Part shown: positions 17,611 to 25,672 of the stretch, piece by piece | How positions within the stretch are numbered: the first letter of the stretch is position 1 | Layout: every line of letters begins with the position of its first letter | Assembly (NCBI RefSeq): GCF_000633415.1 | Contig: NZ_AYMV01000028.1 | Location: 1 to 64,000, forward strand | DNA length: 64,000 nt | Source of the DNA: Leucobacter sp. PH1c | GTDB lineage: Bacteria; Actinomycetota; Actinomycetes; Actinomycetales; Microbacteriaceae | Direction of reading: 5' to 3' | Notes under the pieces: model-generated | Seen by the model: only the letters and a program-made list of their open reading frames with translations | The model's database searches: none | Told to the model about the DNA's origin: nothing | Made by a program: the position numbers and the translations under genes

Positions 17611-18741
17611 ATGACCGACGCACCCGCGCCCCGCCCCGCCATCGACCGGCTCACCTGCGTGATTCCCGCTGGTGGCGTGGGATCCCGGCTCTGGCCGCTC
17701 TCGCGCGCGAACGCCCCGAAGTTCCTCCTCGATCTCACAGGTTCGGGCGATTCGCTCCTGCGAGCTACCTGGGACCGCCTCGCGCCGATCGCTCCCCCGG
17801 AGCGCGTGATGGTCGTCACGGGCAACTCCCACCGCGAGTCCGTGATGGAGCAGCTGCCCGAGCTGCTCGCCGAGAACCTCGTGACGGAGAGCGAGCCGAA
17901 GGACTCGTCCGCGGCGATCGGCCTCGCCGCGGCGCTCCTCGAGCTGCGCGATCCCGATGCGATCCTCGGCTCCTTCGCCGCCGACCACGTGATCCGCGGC
18001 GACGTGCTCTTCCAGCGCGCCGTGACGACGGCGGTGCAGGCCGCCGACCAGGGCTACATCGCCACGATCGGCATCCACCCCTCGCACCCGGCGACGGGCT
18101 TCGGCTACATCTCCTGCGGCGCGGCGCGCGGCGACCTCGCGCCCTTCGACGTCTACGGGGTGACCGAGTTCGTCGAGAAGCCCGACGCGGCGAAGGCCGA
18201 GGAGTACCTCGCCCACGGCGGCTACCTCTGGAACGCCGGCATGTTCATCGCGCGCGCCTCGGTGCTGCTCGACCAGATGGCGCTCGCCGAGCCCGAGCTC
18301 GTGCGCGCGCTGCGGGAGATGGCCGCGAGCTGGGACACCGAGCAGGGCGCGGCCGCGCGCGAGCGCCTGTGGCCGTCGCTGCCCAAGATCGCGATCGACT
18401 ACACGGTCGCCGAGCCCGCGGCCGCCGCCGGGAAGATGGTGTGCGTCGCCGCGCACTTCGACTGGGACGACGTGGGCGACTTCGCCTCCGTCGCGAACCT
18501 CCTCACCCGCGGGCGGGGCAGCGACCTCGCCGTGCTCGGCGACGGCGCGCAGGTGCTCTCCGACGCGTCGAGCGGGATCGTGGTGTCCGAGAGCGATCGG
18601 CTCGTCGCCCTCGTGGGCGTGGAGGACGTGGTCGTGGTCGACACCGCCGATGTGCTGCTCGTTACATCGAAGCGCCGGGCTCAGGACGTGAAGAACCTGG
18701 TCAACCGCATGAAGGTCTCGGGCGGCGGGCACCTGCTCTAG
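17611..18741 (+). CDS. manC: Mannose-1-phosphate guanylyltransferase
   Basis: Makes GDP-mannose from mannose-1-phosphate and GTP, feeding mannolipid and glycan synthesis. The 376-residue protein opens with the nucleotidyltransferase motif IPAGGVGSRLWPLSR (residues ~19-33) and has the FVEKPDAAKAEEYL motif near 189-202, a GGYLWNAGMF motif near 205-214, and DYTVAE near 263. It lacks the C-terminal isomerase half seen in long enterobacterial ManC, as is usual in actinobacteria. The phosphomannomutase-type enzyme at 8691 may supply the substrate. Confidence 0.92.
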   Translation: MTDAPAPRPAIDRLTCVIPAGGVGSRLWPLSRANAPKFLLDLTGSGDSLLRATWDRLAPIAPPERVMVVTGNSHRESVMEQLPELLAENLVTESEPKDSSAAIGLAAALLELRDPDAILGSFAADHVIRGDVLFQRAVTTAVQAADQGYIATIGIHPSHPATGFGYISCGAARGDLAPFDVYGVTEFVEKPDAAKAEEYLAHGGYLWNAGMFIARASVLLDQMALAEPELVRALREMAASWDTEQGAAARERLWPSLPKIAIDYTVAEPAAAAGKMVCVAAHFDWDDVGDFASVANLLTRGRGSDLAVLGDGAQVLSDASSGIVVSESDRLVALVGVEDVVVVDTADVLLVTSKRRAQDVKNLVNRMKVSGGGHLL

Positions 18742-18780
18742 CCGACGGCGCCGGCGGCCCGCCCCCGGGCCGGGACCCGC

Positions 18781-19497
18781 CTACGGGGCCGCGACGAGCG
18801 CGAAGGGGTAGCGCGACGAACCGGCGAGCTGCGCCCCCGCGGCGAGACCCGCAACGCCGCGCTCGGGATCCACGCCCGGGTAGCGGTCGCCCGTCTCCCA
18901 CTCGGACTCGCTCGAGAGGATCACGCGCCCGCTCGCGTTCACGAGGGTGACCCCGCAGTCGAGCTCTGCGTGGAGCGCGTCCTCGAGCGCCGAGACGAGC
19001 ACGTCCGCGCAGATCACACCGACGAACTCGGCGTTCACGACGACGGGGAGCGCCGAGGTGACGGTGATCTCGTTCGAGCAGAGGTAGTCGACGAACGGGC
19101 CGGCGATGTGCCGGTCGCCCGTCGCCTCGGGCACGCGGTACCACTCGAGGCGCACGAGGTCGATCGCCGCCTGGCCGGGGCCGAAGGTGGATGAGGCGAG
19201 CAGGCCGCGGTCAGCGCCCTGCCACCAGGCGAGGGGGTTGCCCTCGGAGACGACGGCGTCGCTCGCGCAGTAGCCGGCGCCGTAGACGGGCCGGTCGGCG
19301 GAGTCGAGCACGGCGTGCGCGTCGGCCTCGACGAGCGCGGCGAGCTGCGCGCCCGTGAGCCGGCCCGTGCCGAGCTGCGCCTCGAGCTGCGCGTGGAGAC
19401 GCGGGAGCCAGGCTTCGAGCGGCGCGAACACCCCGTCGAAGAACTCCTCAACGCGCGCGAGCGCCCGATCCAACTCGTGTGCCACCCGCTGATGCAC
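18781..19497 (-). CDS. Stand-alone Cache-domain protein
   Basis: A 238-residue protein with no signal peptide, membrane helix or output domain. After an N-terminal helical stretch (~1-60), the middle shows the Cache ligand-domain pattern: LEWYRVPEATGDRHIAGPFV (~115-134), then ITVTSALPVVVNAEFVGVIC, then a second strand-rich repeat ending in VTLVNASGRVILSS. Cache domains normally sense small ligands outside the cell in receptors. Here the domain appears to be cytosolic and free. GTG start at 19497 after GGAGAGGGGG. It lies 33 nt downstream of a FadR/GntR regulator on the same strand and beside a polyamine-type ABC operon, so it may sense the transported ligand for that regulator. The functional link is inferred. 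Confidence 0.75.
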   Translation of the reverse strand: MHQRVAHELDRALARVEEFFDGVFAPLEAWLPRLHAQLEAQLGTGRLTGAQLAALVEADAHAVLDSADRPVYGAGYCASDAVVSEGNPLAWWQGADRGLLASSTFGPGQAAIDLVRLEWYRVPEATGDRHIAGPFVDYLCSNEITVTSALPVVVNAEFVGVICADVLVSALEDALHAELDCGVTLVNASGRVILSSESEWETGDRYPGVDPERGVAGLAAGAQLAGSSRYPFALVAAP

Positions 19498-19530
19498 GTC
19501 GTCCCCCTCTCCGATGAGGCCTCCGCGATG

Positions 19531-20337
19531 TCACTCCCCGCGGCTGCGAGCTTCTAGTGTGTCATGAACCTCGTCGGTGCGGGGACGCGCGAGGAGATCC
19601 GCGCGGAAGGACACGAGCCAGCGCACCGAGGCGCGCACGGCGTCGCGCACGGCGCCGCGGGCCGCCGCGACGTCGCCCGCCTGGGTCGCAACGATCTGCG
19701 CGACGAGCCCGTCGTGCGTCGCCATGCGCGCGTCGTGATCGAGGTCCTGGAGCGCGAGCAGCGGGGTGAACTCGGTCTGCACGCGCACGTGCTCGTTGGT
19801 GAGCCGCACGGACTGGCTGAGCGCCGCGAGTTCGAGCTGGGCCTCGGTGATGCGCCGCCGCCACGCCGCGCGGTCGAGCTCGCGCGCGTCGTCGAGGATC
19901 CGCGCGACGACGCCGAGCTCCTCCGCGGTGGCGCGCTGGCAGGCGTACTCGGCGCAGGCCGCCGCGATGACCTCGTAGTGGACGCCGAGGTCGGCGAGGG
20001 CGACGCGCGGGAGCGCCATGAGCGCGTGCGCGTTCACCTCTTCGACCGCGCGGTGGCTGGGCCGCACGAAGCTGCCGCCGTTGCGGCCGCGCCGCGTCTC
20101 GATGAGCCCGCGGTGCCGCAGCGTGCCGAGCGCCTCGCGCACGGTCACGACGGCGACGCCGAGGAGGGCCGACAGCTCGGTCTCGCTCGGCAGCCGCTCC
20201 CCCTCGGTGAAGGCGCCGACGGAGATGGCCTGGACGATGCGCGACTCGACGAGCTCGGTGCGCCCCTCCTCGCCGATCGGAGCGAACGCCGCGGTGCGGA
20301 GGCGACTCGGCGGCGAGTCCACCAGCGGTCCGCTCAC
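19531..20337 (-). CDS. FadR/GntR family transcriptional regulator
   Basis: A 268-residue repressor-type regulator with an N-terminal winged helix (VQAISVGAFTEGERLPSETE, then LLGVAVVTVREAL; residues ~33-75) and a C-terminal all-helical FCD ligand domain. GTG start at 20337 with GGAGACAC just upstream. It is divergent from the ABC transporter operon that starts at 20521. The 183-bp gap between them contains an AT-rich inverted repeat (20454-20479), a plausible binding site. It forms a two-gene transcript with the Cache-domain protein. Confidence 0.88.
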   Translation of the reverse strand: MSGPLVDSPPSRLRTAAFAPIGEEGRTELVESRIVQAISVGAFTEGERLPSETELSALLGVAVVTVREALGTLRHRGLIETRRGRNGGSFVRPSHRAVEEVNAHALMALPRVALADLGVHYEVIAAACAEYACQRATAEELGVVARILDDARELDRAAWRRRITEAQLELAALSQSVRLTNEHVRVQTEFTPLLALQDLDHDARMATHDGLVAQIVATQAGDVAAARGAVRDAVRASVRWLVSFRADLLARPRTDEVHDTLEARSRGE

Positions 20338-20453
20338 GTGTCTCCTCCATCGGTCGGGGTCGGGCTTCCGTCGAGTCTGTCACGCGGATTGTGAGGAATG
20401 CCTGTGCCGCTCCGTCATCGAATCGTGATCTTCCGCGTTCGCCGGATGTTTTT

Positions 20454-20479
20454 AACCTATAAACCCATATGTTATGGTT
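20454..20479. promoter_or_regulatory. AT-rich inverted repeat, putative GntR operator
   Basis: AACCTATAA (20454-20462) faces TTATGGTT (20472-20479); removing one T from the left arm makes the arms perfectly complementary. TATGTT at 20468-20473 could be the -10 of the downstream ABC operon, which would put the repeat directly over the promoter. Confidence 0.5.
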
Positions 20480-20520
20480 CATGGCATTGGTTCGACAACG
20501 ACGTTGAGGAGCAGCGCACC

Positions 20521-21603
20521 ATGCCCCACCCCACCCCCCACGCCGACGGCGCAGACATCGCGGTATCCGTCCAGGGCGTGCGCAAGCAGTTCGGCGATCT
20601 CGTCGCGGTGAACGAGCTCGACATCGACATCCGCGCGGGCGAGTTCTTCTCGATGCTCGGCCCCTCGGGCTCGGGCAAGACGACCGTGCTCCGGATGATC
20701 GCGGGCTTCGAGGAACCCTCGGCCGGCCGGATCCTGCTCCACGGCGCAGACGTCACGAAGTCGGCGCCGTTCGACCGCGAGGTCAACACCGTCTTCCAGG
20801 ACTACGCGCTCTTCCCCCACCTGACGATCGCCGAGAACGTCGCCTACGGGCTGAAAGTCCGCGGCGTCGCGAAGGCCGAGCGGACCGCCCGCGTGGGCGA
20901 GGCGCTCGAGCAGGTGCAGCTCAGCCACCTCGCCGAGCGCCGCCCCTCGCAGCTCTCGGGCGGTCAGCGCCAGCGCATCGCCCTCGCGCGGGCGCTGATC
21001 CTGCGCCCGAAGGTGCTGCTCCTCGACGAGCCGCTCGGCGCGCTCGACAAGCAGCTGCGCGAGCAGATGCAGTTCGAGCTGAAGCAGATCCAGCGCGAGG
21101 TCGGCATCACCTTCGTGTTCGTCACCCACGACCAGGAGGAGGCGCTCACGCTCTCCGACCGCGTCGCGGTGTTCAACGGCGGCAAGATCGAGCAGGTCGG
21201 CAGCCCGCGCGAGGTCTACGAGTTCCCGCAGACCGAGTTCGTGGCGCGCTTCCTCGGGATCACGAACTTCCTGAGCGGCGCCGACGCGCAGCGCATCCTC
21301 GGCAGCGCCGATGCGCACAGCGTGCGCCCCGAGCGGGTGCAGCTCGCCGATCCGACCGCCCCCGTCGAGGCCGGCGCGATCGCGCTGCCCGGCAGCGTGG
21401 TCGAGGCCGTCTACGCGGGCGCGCACACCCGCTACCTCGTCGAGACCGCAGGCGGCCTGCGCTTCATCGCCGAGAAGCAGAACTCGCAGACCCCGCACCT
21501 CACCCCGAGCATCGTCCGCGGCGACGCCGTGAGCCTCCGCTTCCAGCGCGACCACGCCGTGCCCGTGCCGAGCGCACGCGTCGCGGCGCCCGCGGCAGCC
21601 TGA
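20521..21603 (+). CDS. Polyamine-type ABC transporter ATP-binding protein (second system)
   Basis: A 360-residue PotA-like ATPase from ATG 20521, preceded by GAGGAG. Walker [10 protein letters not shown] lies near residues 48-56 and LSGGQRQR near 145-152. Walker B LLLDEP is near 167-172, and the TOBE region is C-terminal. The open frame extends upstream to 20398, but that part is the regulatory region and I exclude it. First gene of the operon ATPase, binding protein, permease, permease, a different order from the 35-4075 operon. Sequence differences from the first ATPase are visible throughout, so this is not a recent duplicate. Confidence 0.92.
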   Translation: MPHPTPHADGADIAVSVQGVRKQFGDLVAVNELDIDIRAGEFFSMLGPSGSGKTTVLRMIAGFEEPSAGRILLHGADVTKSAPFDREVNTVFQDYALFPHLTIAENVAYGLKVRGVAKAERTARVGEALEQVQLSHLAERRPSQLSGGQRQRIALARALILRPKVLLLDEPLGALDKQLREQMQFELKQIQREVGITFVFVTHDQEEALTLSDRVAVFNGGKIEQVGSPREVYEFPQTEFVARFLGITNFLSGADAQRILGSADAHSVRPERVQLADPTAPVEAGAIALPGSVVEAVYAGAHTRYLVETAGGLRFIAEKQNSQTPHLTPSIVRGDAVSLRFQRDHAVPVPSARVAAPAAA

Positions 21604-21606
21604 CCC

Positions 21607-21642
21607 CCGGGCGCCCCGCGGCCCAGGCCCTGCGGCGCCCGG
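21607..21642. repeat. Intercistronic hairpin (9-bp stem) between ATPase and binding protein
   Basis: CCGGGCGCC (21607-21615) pairs with GGCGCCCGG (21634-21642). It lies in the 74-nt gap just after the ATPase stop and may separate or stabilise parts of the transcript. Confidence 0.55.
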
Positions 21643-21677
21643 CCCCTTCCACCGAATCGCACAACAAAGGAGTTCCG

Positions 21678-22856
21678 ATGAACAAGAAACTGCTCGCACC
21701 CGCGGCGCTCGTCGCCGCGGTCGGCCTGGCCCTGGCCGGCTGCTCGTCGACGAGCGGCGGCGACGCCACCCCCGGCGAGATCTCGATCGACGTCCCCGAG
21801 ATCCCCGCGATGGACAAGCTCGGCAGCACGGAGAAGGAGGTGAACATCGTCGCCTGGTCCGGCTTCGTCGAGCCCGCGTGGGCCGATCAGTTCACCGCCG
21901 ACACCGGCTGCGTGGTGAACCGCAAGGTGGCCGCGACGAGCGACGAGATGGTGCAGCTCATGCGCACGGGCGAGTACGACCTCGTCTCCGCATCGGGCGA
22001 CGCGAGCCTCCGCCTCATCGTCGACGGCAACGTGCAGCCGCTCAACACGGAGCTGATCCCCAACTTCGGCGACGACATCGTCGAGGGCATGAAGGGGCAG
22101 CTGTACGACACGCTGAACGGCAACGTCTACGGCATCCCGATCGGCCGCGGCGCGAACATCCTCGAGTACAACAGCGAGGTCGTCACCGAGGCCCCCGACA
22201 GCTGGGACGTCGTGTGGGAGAAGGACAGCCCCTACGCCGGCAAGATCGCCGCCTACGACAGCCCGATCTACATCGCCGACGCCGCGATCTACCTCATGGA
22301 GCACCAGCCGGATCTCGGGATCACGAACCCCTACGCCCTCGACGACGAGCAGCTCGCCGCGGCGACCGATCTGCTCAAGCAGCAGAACGCGATGGTCTCC
22401 GAGTACTGGTCCCCCGCGACGAACGTGACCTCGTTCACGGGCGGCAACTCGGTCGTCGGTACCTCGTGGGAGGTGCTGCGCAAGGCCACCCAGGACGACA
22501 AGTTCAAGAGCGTGCTCCCGCAGGAGGGCGCGACCGGCTGGTCGGACGCGTGGATGCTCGCCACCGAGGCGAAGAACCCGAACTGCGCGTACGCGTGGAT
22601 GGATTACACGTCCGCTCCCGAGGTGAACGGCGCGATCGCCATGAACTTCGGCATGGGCCCCGCGAACGGCGCGTTCTGCGAGCTGAACGACGAGGCGAAG
22701 GCGCACTGCGACTACTTCAACGCCACCGATGAGGACTACTACAAGCAGGTGTGGTTCTGGACCACCCCGATCGACCAGTGCCTCGACGGCCGCACCGACG
22801 TGCAGTGCACGAACTACCAGGACTGGACGAACGCCTGGGCCACGGTGAAGGGCTAG
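21678..22856 (+). CDS. Polyamine-type ABC substrate-binding lipoprotein (second system)
   Basis: A 392-residue extracytoplasmic binding protein. The signal peptide MNKKLLAPAALVAAVGLAL ends in the lipobox LAGC, with the lipidated cysteine near residue 22, followed by a Ser/Gly linker. ATG 21678 follows AAAGGAG. SBP type 2 (PotD-like) length. Relatively rich in cysteine for this family (CVV, NPNCAYAW, FCELND, HCDYF, DQCLDG, VQCTN), suggesting disulfides that stabilise the exported protein. It is flanked on both sides by hairpins in the mRNA, consistent with higher expression than the permeases. Confidence 0.92.
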   Translation: MNKKLLAPAALVAAVGLALAGCSSTSGGDATPGEISIDVPEIPAMDKLGSTEKEVNIVAWSGFVEPAWADQFTADTGCVVNRKVAATSDEMVQLMRTGEYDLVSASGDASLRLIVDGNVQPLNTELIPNFGDDIVEGMKGQLYDTLNGNVYGIPIGRGANILEYNSEVVTEAPDSWDVVWEKDSPYAGKIAAYDSPIYIADAAIYLMEHQPDLGITNPYALDDEQLAAATDLLKQQNAMVSEYWSPATNVTSFTGGNSVVGTSWEVLRKATQDDKFKSVLPQEGATGWSDAWMLATEAKNPNCAYAWMDYTSAPEVNGAIAMNFGMGPANGAFCELNDEAKAHCDYFNATDEDYYKQVWFWTTPIDQCLDGRTDVQCTNYQDWTNAWATVKG

Positions 22857-22867
22857 CACCCCGATCC

Positions 22868-22903
22868 GCGATGGTGCGGGGCCCGCGGGCCCCGCACCAT
22901 CGC
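22868..22903. repeat. Strong intercistronic hairpin (17-bp stem) after binding protein
   Basis: GCGATGGTGCGGGGCCC (22868-22884) is perfectly complementary to 22887-22903. It is inside the operon, between the binding-protein stop and the first permease start. Such stems commonly protect the upstream mRNA or cause partial termination, giving more binding protein than permease. No T-tract follows. Confidence 0.7.
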
Positions 22904-22980
22904 CCCTCCCGCGCGTCACCGCGCACCCCGCGCACCGCCGCGCACCCCTCCCCGACCGTCTCTCGCAGCGAGGAAGCACC

Positions 22981-23865
22981 GTGAGCACCCAGACCGTTCT
23001 CGAACGCCGCCCCAAGCCCCTCTCCACCGCGCTCGCCCGGCACCCGCGCGCGCGACTCGCATCGCTCCTCGCGCTGCCGATGACCTGGCTCGTGGGCGTC
23101 TACATCCTGTCCCTCGCGCTGCTGCTCATCACGGCGTTCTGGACGACGGATCCCTTCACCTCCCGCGTGAAGCCGGGCTTCACGCTCGACAACTTCCAGC
23201 AGATCGTCACGGTGCCCGCCTACCTGTCGACGGCGCTGCGCACGCTCGGCATCGCGCTCGCCGTGACCGCCATCTGCGCGCTCGTCTCGATCCCGCTCGC
23301 CGTTTTCATGGCCAAGGTGGCCGGGCCGAAGCTGCGCGCCGCGCTCGCGGTGCTGATCACGCTGCCCCTGTGGGCCGGTTACCTCGTCAAGATCATCGCG
23401 ATGCGCCTCGTGTGGACCGACTCGGGCTTCTTCAACTGGGCGCTCTCGCCGCTCGGCATCGAGGGCCCCGGCTTCGGCGTCCTCACCGTGATCCTCACGC
23501 TCGTGTACCTCTGGTTCCCCTACATGGCGATCCCGGTGTACGCCGCGGTCTCCCAGATCCCCGCGAACCTCTTCGACGCGTCCTCCGACCTCGGCGCGAG
23601 CGGCGCGCGCACCATTCGCACGGTCGTCGCCCCGCTGCTACTGCCCTCGCTCATCGCCGGATCGATCTTCACGTTCTCGCTGAGCCTCGGCGACTACATC
23701 TCCGCGATGTACGTCGGCGGCTCCACCCAGATGATCGGCAGCATCATCGCGCAGAACATCAACCTGAACCCGCCGCTCGCGGCCGCGTTCTCGGTCGTGC
23801 CGATCCTCCTCGTCGTCATCTACCTCACCGCCGTGCGCCGCACGGGCGCGCTGAACAACCTGTAG
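22981..23865 (+). CDS. ABC transporter permease (PotB-like, second system)
   Basis: A 294-residue inner-membrane permease with about six hydrophobic segments. The EAA-type loop is at SSDLGASGARTIRTVVAPLL (~200-219). The GTG start at 22981 is supported by GAGGAAG just upstream. A charged N-terminal extension precedes the first helix, as in PotB proteins. It partners with the permease at 23894. Confidence 0.92.
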   Translation: MSTQTVLERRPKPLSTALARHPRARLASLLALPMTWLVGVYILSLALLLITAFWTTDPFTSRVKPGFTLDNFQQIVTVPAYLSTALRTLGIALAVTAICALVSIPLAVFMAKVAGPKLRAALAVLITLPLWAGYLVKIIAMRLVWTDSGFFNWALSPLGIEGPGFGVLTVILTLVYLWFPYMAIPVYAAVSQIPANLFDASSDLGASGARTIRTVVAPLLLPSLIAGSIFTFSLSLGDYISAMYVGGSTQMIGSIIAQNINLNPPLAAAFSVVPILLVVIYLTAVRRTGALNNL

Positions 23866-23893
23866 CCCGAGCCGGCTTCGCTAGGAGACCCCC

Positions 23894-24703
23894 ATGCTTC
23901 GACTGAATCGCGGCACCAAGATCGCGCTCGCCCTCGTCACGCTCATCGCGCTGGGCTTCATGTACATCCCCCTGTTCGTCATCGTGATGAACTCCTTCAA
24001 CTCCGGCCGCGTCGCGGGCTGGCCCATCCCCGGGTTCTCGCTCGAGTGGTGGGAGAAGGCGCTCGTCAACCCGGCCGTGCACGCGGCCCTCCTGAACTCC
24101 GTCGTCGTGGCGCTCATCGCCACCGCGATCGCCCTCGTGCTCGGCACGCTCGCCGCGTTCGCGCTGCAGCGCTTCAGGTTCTTCGGCCAGCAGACCGTCA
24201 ACCTCCTGATCGTGCTGCCGATCACGCTCCCGGGCATCGTCACGGGTGTGGCGCTCTCGAACACGTTCCACCAGGTGCTGAAGCCCATGGGCATCCACGT
24301 GGGCTACTGGGGCATGATCATCGCGCACGCCACGTTCTGCGTGGTCATGGTGTTCAACAACGTGATCGCCCGGCTCCGCCGCATGAACCCGAACCTCGAG
24401 GAAGCGTCGATGGACCTCGGCGCGGGCATCGGGCAGACGTTCCGGCTCGTCACCTTCCCGCAGTTCCGCAGCTCGTTCATCGCGGGCGGCCTGCTCGCCT
24501 TCGCGCTCTCCTTCGACGAGATCGTGGTGACGATCTTCACGGCGCCGCCCGGCGTCGAGACGCTGCCGCTCTGGATCATGAACCAGATGGCCCGCCCGAA
24601 CGAGGTGAACCAGGTGAACGTCGTGGCGACGATCATGATCCTGCTCTCCCTCATCCCGGTCTACTTCTCGCAGAAGGCCTCCGCCGCGGGCGACGTGAAG
24701 TAG
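23894..24703 (+). CDS. ABC transporter permease (PotC-like, second system)
   Basis: A 269-residue inner-membrane permease, starting MLRLNRGTKIALALVTLIAL and carrying the EAA-type loop EEASMDLGAGIGQTFRLVTF (~172-191). ATG 23894 is preceded by AGGAGACCCCC. It lies 28 nt after the first permease and ends the operon. A GC-rich inverted repeat follows before the convergent TetR gene. Confidence 0.92.
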   Translation: MLRLNRGTKIALALVTLIALGFMYIPLFVIVMNSFNSGRVAGWPIPGFSLEWWEKALVNPAVHAALLNSVVVALIATAIALVLGTLAAFALQRFRFFGQQTVNLLIVLPITLPGIVTGVALSNTFHQVLKPMGIHVGYWGMIIAHATFCVVMVFNNVIARLRRMNPNLEEASMDLGAGIGQTFRLVTFPQFRSSFIAGGLLAFALSFDEIVVTIFTAPPGVETLPLWIMNQMARPNEVNQVNVVATIMILLSLIPVYFSQKASAAGDVK

Positions 24704-24773
24704 CGGGCGGGGCCCGTTCGCGCGCGGGGAGCCCCGTTCGCGCGGGCGGGCCCCTGCCAGCGCGGGCGGGGCG

Positions 24774-25526
24774 CTACCGCTCGCGCGGCCGCAGCCCGAG
24801 CGCCGCGTACTCCGCACGGAACCCCGTGAGCAGTGCGCGCAGCCCGAGCTCGAACGCGGCGTCGGCCGCGCGGCCCCCGCTCGCGGCGAGTACCCCGGCG
24901 CGCTCGGCGTACGCCGCGGAGAACGCGGGGACGTCGCGCCGCGGCCCCGGATCCAGCATGCCGTCGTCGGCCGCGAGATCGAGCGCGGAGCCGAGGATGA
25001 ACGACTCGAGCGCCACCATGAGCGTGAGCGCGCGCTCCCCCGGCCAGCCGGCGCGCACGAGCGCGTCGATGACCGTCTCGTACATCTGCGAGGTGACCGA
25101 TTCCTCGGCGAGCGGCAGCGTCGCGAGGAGCGCGATCGTGGGCGGGTGCGCGGCGAAGGTGTTGCGGTAGTGCGTGGCCCAGCCGGCGAGCGCGGCGTCC
25201 CAGGGCTCGCTCGCGAACATGTCGGTCGCGATGCGGTCGCTGATGAGCTCGCGGACGCCCGCGATCAGCTCGGCCTGCCCGGCGACGTGGTTGTAGAGCG
25301 CGGACGGGCGCACGCCGAGCTCGCTCGCGATCGCGCGCATGCCGACGCCGTGCGCCCCACGCTCGTCGATGAGGCGCAGCCCCGTCTCGAGGATGAGCCG
25401 CCGCGAGAGCACCCGCTTCGTGGGTCGCCCCACGCGGCGCTTCGGCGCGGGGACGGGCGGCGCGTGCTGGCCGGTTCGCTCGGCCGTCTCCGGCCCGGGC
25501 GCTGGCGTCTTCGCCGGTGTCGACAT
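24774..25526 (-). CDS. TetR/AcrR family transcriptional regulator
   Basis: A 250-residue repressor. A Pro/Ala-rich N-terminal tail of about 35 residues precedes the helix-turn-helix (LRLIDERGAHGVGMRAIASE, then LGVRPSALYNHVAG; ~50-90). A TetR_C-type ligand domain then follows. The ATG at 25526 is chosen for its GGAGGAACAC; an upstream in-frame start at 25610 lacks a ribosome site. Divergent from the APC permease at 25673, with two palindromes in the 146-bp gap (25566-25583 and 25617-25641). It probably represses that permease cluster. Confidence 0.88.
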   Translation of the reverse strand: MSTPAKTPAPGPETAERTGQHAPPVPAPKRRVGRPTKRVLSRRLILETGLRLIDERGAHGVGMRAIASELGVRPSALYNHVAGQAELIAGVRELISDRIATDMFASEPWDAALAGWATHYRNTFAAHPPTIALLATLPLAEESVTSQMYETVIDALVRAGWPGERALTLMVALESFILGSALDLAADDGMLDPGPRRDVPAFSAAYAERAGVLAASGGRAADAAFELGLRALLTGFRAEYAALGLRPRER

Positions 25527-25565
25527 GTGTTCCTCCGCGACCAGCATGACACGATCCCGCGCTTC

Positions 25566-25583
25566 CGCGACTCCGGAGTCGCG
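25566..25583. promoter_or_regulatory. 18-bp perfect palindrome
   Basis: CGCGACTCCGGAGTCGCG is a perfect palindrome without spacer. It is located roughly at the -35/-20 position of the TAGTCT promoter at 25602 and in the TetR leader. A second regulator site or a structural element; binding is inferred. Confidence 0.5.
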
Positions 25584-25601
25584 CTCGGGCGCGTTTCGTA
25601 C

Positions 25602-25607
25602 TAGTCT
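25602..25607 (+). promoter_or_regulatory. -10 box (TAGTCT) for the APC permease transcript
   Basis: The TAGTCT hexamer matches the -10 form seen repeatedly in this window. Transcription would start near 25614, immediately before the inverted repeat at 25617-25641. Confidence 0.45.
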
Positions 25608-25616
25608 CATCCCGAC

Positions 25617-25641
25617 CGTAAAAGAACCCTGTTCATTTACG
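25617..25641. promoter_or_regulatory. TetR-type operator (11-3-11 inverted repeat)
   Basis: CGTAAAAGAAC and GTTCATTTACG are separated by CCT, with a single mismatch pair. Located just downstream of a TAGTCT box in the gap between a TetR gene and the permease it should control, a classic repressor position. Confidence 0.65.
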
Positions 25642-25672
25642 AGTCCGTGAGTACCGCATCAAAGGAGATCCA

